Shown here: positions 61,497-64,000 of the stretch, in pieces
How positions within the stretch are numbered: the stretch's first letter is position 1
Layout of the letters: each line of letters opens with the position of its first letter
Source of the DNA: Liolophura sinensis
Taxonomy: Eukaryota > Mollusca > Polyplacophora > Chitonida > Chitonidae
Reading direction: 5' to 3'
DNA: 64,000 bases
Assembly (NCBI RefSeq): GCF_032854445.1
Contig: NC_088300.1
Coordinates: forward strand, 4,278,001 to 4,342,000
The notes under the pieces: model-generated
What the model was told of the DNA's origin: nothing
Databases searched by the model: none
The model's input: the letters and a program-made list of their open reading frames with translations, nothing else
Made by a program: the position numbers and the translations under genes

Positions 61497-63845
61497 ATGA
61501 CATCTAGTACGTGTAGTGATTCGGGTATATTAAGACATGTACCATTCAATCCGTGTAGTGATTCAGGTATATTCAGACATAAAACATTCGGTTCGTGTAG
61601 TGATTCAGGTATATTCAGACATGTAACATCCAGTTCGTGTAGTGATTCGGGTATATTCAGACATGTAACATCCAGTTCGTGTCGTGATTCGGGTATATTC
61701 TGACGTATTATCCAGTTGGTGTAGTGATTCGGGTATATTGAGACATATAATATCCAGTTCGTGTAGTGATTCGGGTATATTCAGACATGTAACATCCAGT
61801 TCGTGTAGTGATTCGGGTATATTCAGACGTAATATTCAGTTCGTGTACGGATTCGGGTATATTCAGACATATAATATCCAGTTCGTGTAGTGATTCGGGT
61901 ATATTCAAACGTAGTATTCAGTTCGTGTATTGATTCGGGTATATTCAGACATATAATATCCAGTTCGTGTAGTGATTCGGGTATATTCAAACGTAATATT
62001 CAGTTCGTATATTGATTCGGGTATACTCAGACATGTACTATCCAGTCCGTGTTGTGATTCGGGTATATTTAGACATATGACATCCAGTCCGTGTGGTGAT
62101 TCGGGTATATTCAGACATATGACATCCAGTCCGTGTGGTGATTCGGGTATATTCAGACGTAATATCCAGTCTGTGTGGTGATTTGGGTATATTCAGACAT
62201 GTAACATCCAGTTCGTGTAGTGATTCGGGTATATTCAGACGTAACATCCAGTTCGTGTAGTAATTCGGGGTATATTCAGACGTAATATTCAGTTCGTGTA
62301 GTGATTCGGGTATATTCAGACATACGACATCCAGTCCGTGTGGTGATTCGGATATATTCAGACATATGACATCCAGTCCGTGTGGTGATTCGGGTATATT
62401 CAGGCGTAATATCCAGTCCGTGTGGTGATTCGGGTATATTCAGACATGTAACATCCAGTTCGTGTAGTGATTCGGGTATATTCGGACATATGACATCCAG
62501 TCCGTGTGGTGATTCGGGTATATTCAGACGTACTATTCAGTTCGTGTAGTGATTCGGGTATATTCAGACATATAATATCCAGTTCGTGCAGTGATTCGGG
62601 TATATTCAGACATGACATCCAGTCCGTGTGGTGATTCGGGTATATTCAGACGTAATATCCAGTCCGTGTGGTGATTCGGGTATATTCAGACATGTAACAT
62701 CCAGTTCGTGTAGTGATTCGGGTATACTCAGACGTAATATTCAGTTCCTGTAGTGATTCGGGTATATTCAGACATGTACTATCCAGTCCGTGTTGTGATT
62801 CGTGTATATTTAGACATATGACATCCAGACCGTGTGGTGATTCGGGTATATTCAGACGTAATACTCAGTTCGTGTAGTGATTCGGGTATATTCAGACATG
62901 TAACATCCAGTTCGTGTAGTGATTCGGGTATATTCAAACGTAATATTCAGTTCGTGTATTGATTCGGGTATACTCAGACATGTACTATCCAGTCCGTGTT
63001 GTGATTCGGGTATATTTAGACATATGACATCCAGTCCAATTGGTGATTCGGGTATATTCAGATGTAATATTCAGTTCGTGTAGTGATTCGGGTATATTCA
63101 GACATATGACATCCAGTCCGTGTGGTGATTTGGGTATATTCAGACGTATGACAGCCGTTCCGTGTAATGATTCGGGTATATTCAGACGTAATATTCAGTT
63201 CGTGTAGTGATTCGGGTATATTGAGACATATAATATCCAGTTCGTGCAGTGATTCGGGTATATTCAGACATATGACATCCAGTTCATGTAGAGATTCGGG
63301 TATATTCAAACATATGACAGCCGTTCCGTGTAGTGATTCAGGGATATTCAGACATATGAAATCCAGCCTGTGTAATGATTCACATATATTCAGACATATA
63401 ACATCCAGTTCGTGTGGTGATTCAGGTATATTCAGACATATGAAATCCATTGCGTGTAGTGATTCCGGTATACTCAGAGATATGATATCCAGTTCGTGTA
63501 GTGGCTCGGGTATATTCAGACATATGACAGCCATTCCGTTTAGTGATTCGGATATATTCAGACATATCACAGCCATTCCGTGTGATGATTCCGGTATATT
63601 TAGACATATGACATCCAGTCCATGTAGTGATTCCGGTATATTCAGACATGAAACACCCTATTCGTGTAGTTATTCGGGGATATTCAGACATGTGACATCC
63701 AGTCCGTGTAGTGATTCGGGGATATTCAGAAATATAACATCCCGTCCATGTATTCAGACATATTACATCCATTCCGTGTAGTTGTTCAGGTATATTAAGA
63801 CATATGACATCCAGTCCGTGTAGTGATTCGAGTATATTCAGACAT
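61497..63845 (+). repeat. 40/42-bp minisatellite, ~57 units
   Basis: Units share GTGATTCGGGTATATTCAGAC, varying after it: ATATGACATCCAGTCCGTG (42-bp form) or GTAATATTCAGTTCGTG (40-bp form). Stretches of pure 42-bp units (14 codons) leave long frames open on both strands (204 codons at 63167-63781 plus; 172 and 170 codons minus). Order of variants suggests repeated block duplication, for example the similar runs near 62040-62180 and 62770-62860. Confidence 0.97.
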
Positions 63846-63945
63846 ATGGCTGACTTGCCTTCGGTAAGTCGTTTCAGTGAAGCAGCACTAAATAAAAGAG
63901 CAGTGGAAATCCGTCCTGCAACAAGGAGGCACACTATTAGTGATT
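63846..63945 (+). mobile_element. SINE family A body fragment
   Basis: GACTTGCCTTCGGTAAGTCG, TTTCAGTGAAGCAGCACTAA and GAGGCACACTATTAGTG match the family A body. Head and tail are absent, and the fragment abuts the last minisatellite unit directly. Confidence 0.8.
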
Positions 63946-64000
63946 AGTATGCAACCACGCATATCGAGTCTTAGATGTTGACACATTCAGTTCTCCATTC

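Noticed and set aside
63058-63934. Long minus-strand frames (170-172 codons) and a 204-codon plus frame
   Set aside because: They are translations of the 42-bp minisatellite, open on both strands because the unit is a multiple of three. No start, splice or promoter context.

Overview
The window is animal nuclear DNA: AT-rich, with intron-bearing genes that use GT-AG splicing, dispersed tRNA-derived SINEs, a decayed Penelope-like retroelement, and many minisatellites. The two main SINE families have 3' ends reading GACGTTAAACCC...CACTCACTCA and ATTCTTGAGTACGGCGTAAA...CAATCAAATAAATAAA. I associate these with molluscs and related lophotrochozoans, so a mollusc- or brachiopod-like source is my best guess. 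This is inference and no species is claimed. Two assembly gaps of exactly 200 N (14671-14870 and 51691-51890) show a scaffold.

Layout. 1-8.7 kb: eight 5' exons of the exon-junction-complex helicase eIF4A3 on the minus strand. The last ~90 codons lie before base 1. Intron 1 holds an intact SINE with a 12-bp target-site duplication. 8.8-34 kb: no confident host gene. This stretch holds a broken Penelope-like element (RT plus GIY-YIG), a minisatellite made of splice-donor-like motifs, a 32-bp satellite with higher-order structure, further minisatellites of 27, 52, ~50 and 73 bp, nested SINEs, and two copies of an unrecognised ~0.5-kb repeat. 34.5-37.75 kb: a complete, intron-free coding sequence for Golgi alpha-mannosidase II (GH38) on the minus strand, with a probable intron in its 5' UTR. 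38-52 kb: mostly non-coding, with two 22-bp-period arrays and one candidate two-exon small-protein gene (minus strand, exons 50218-50176 and 47125-46926) under a plausible promoter. 52.4-58.4 kb: a three-exon major-facilitator transporter of the MFSD4/NaGLT1 type on the plus strand. 58.4-64 kb: non-coding, with retroelement tail relics, a possible first exon of a SANT/MADF-like protein, and a 2.3-kb minisatellite ending at a SINE fragment.

The three firm genes (mRNA surveillance/splicing helicase, N-glycan processing enzyme, sugar-type transporter) show no shared pathway, as is usual for neighbouring animal genes. Twelve tandem arrays cover roughly 14% of the window. Their unit lengths, when divisible by three, create most of the long spurious reading frames.
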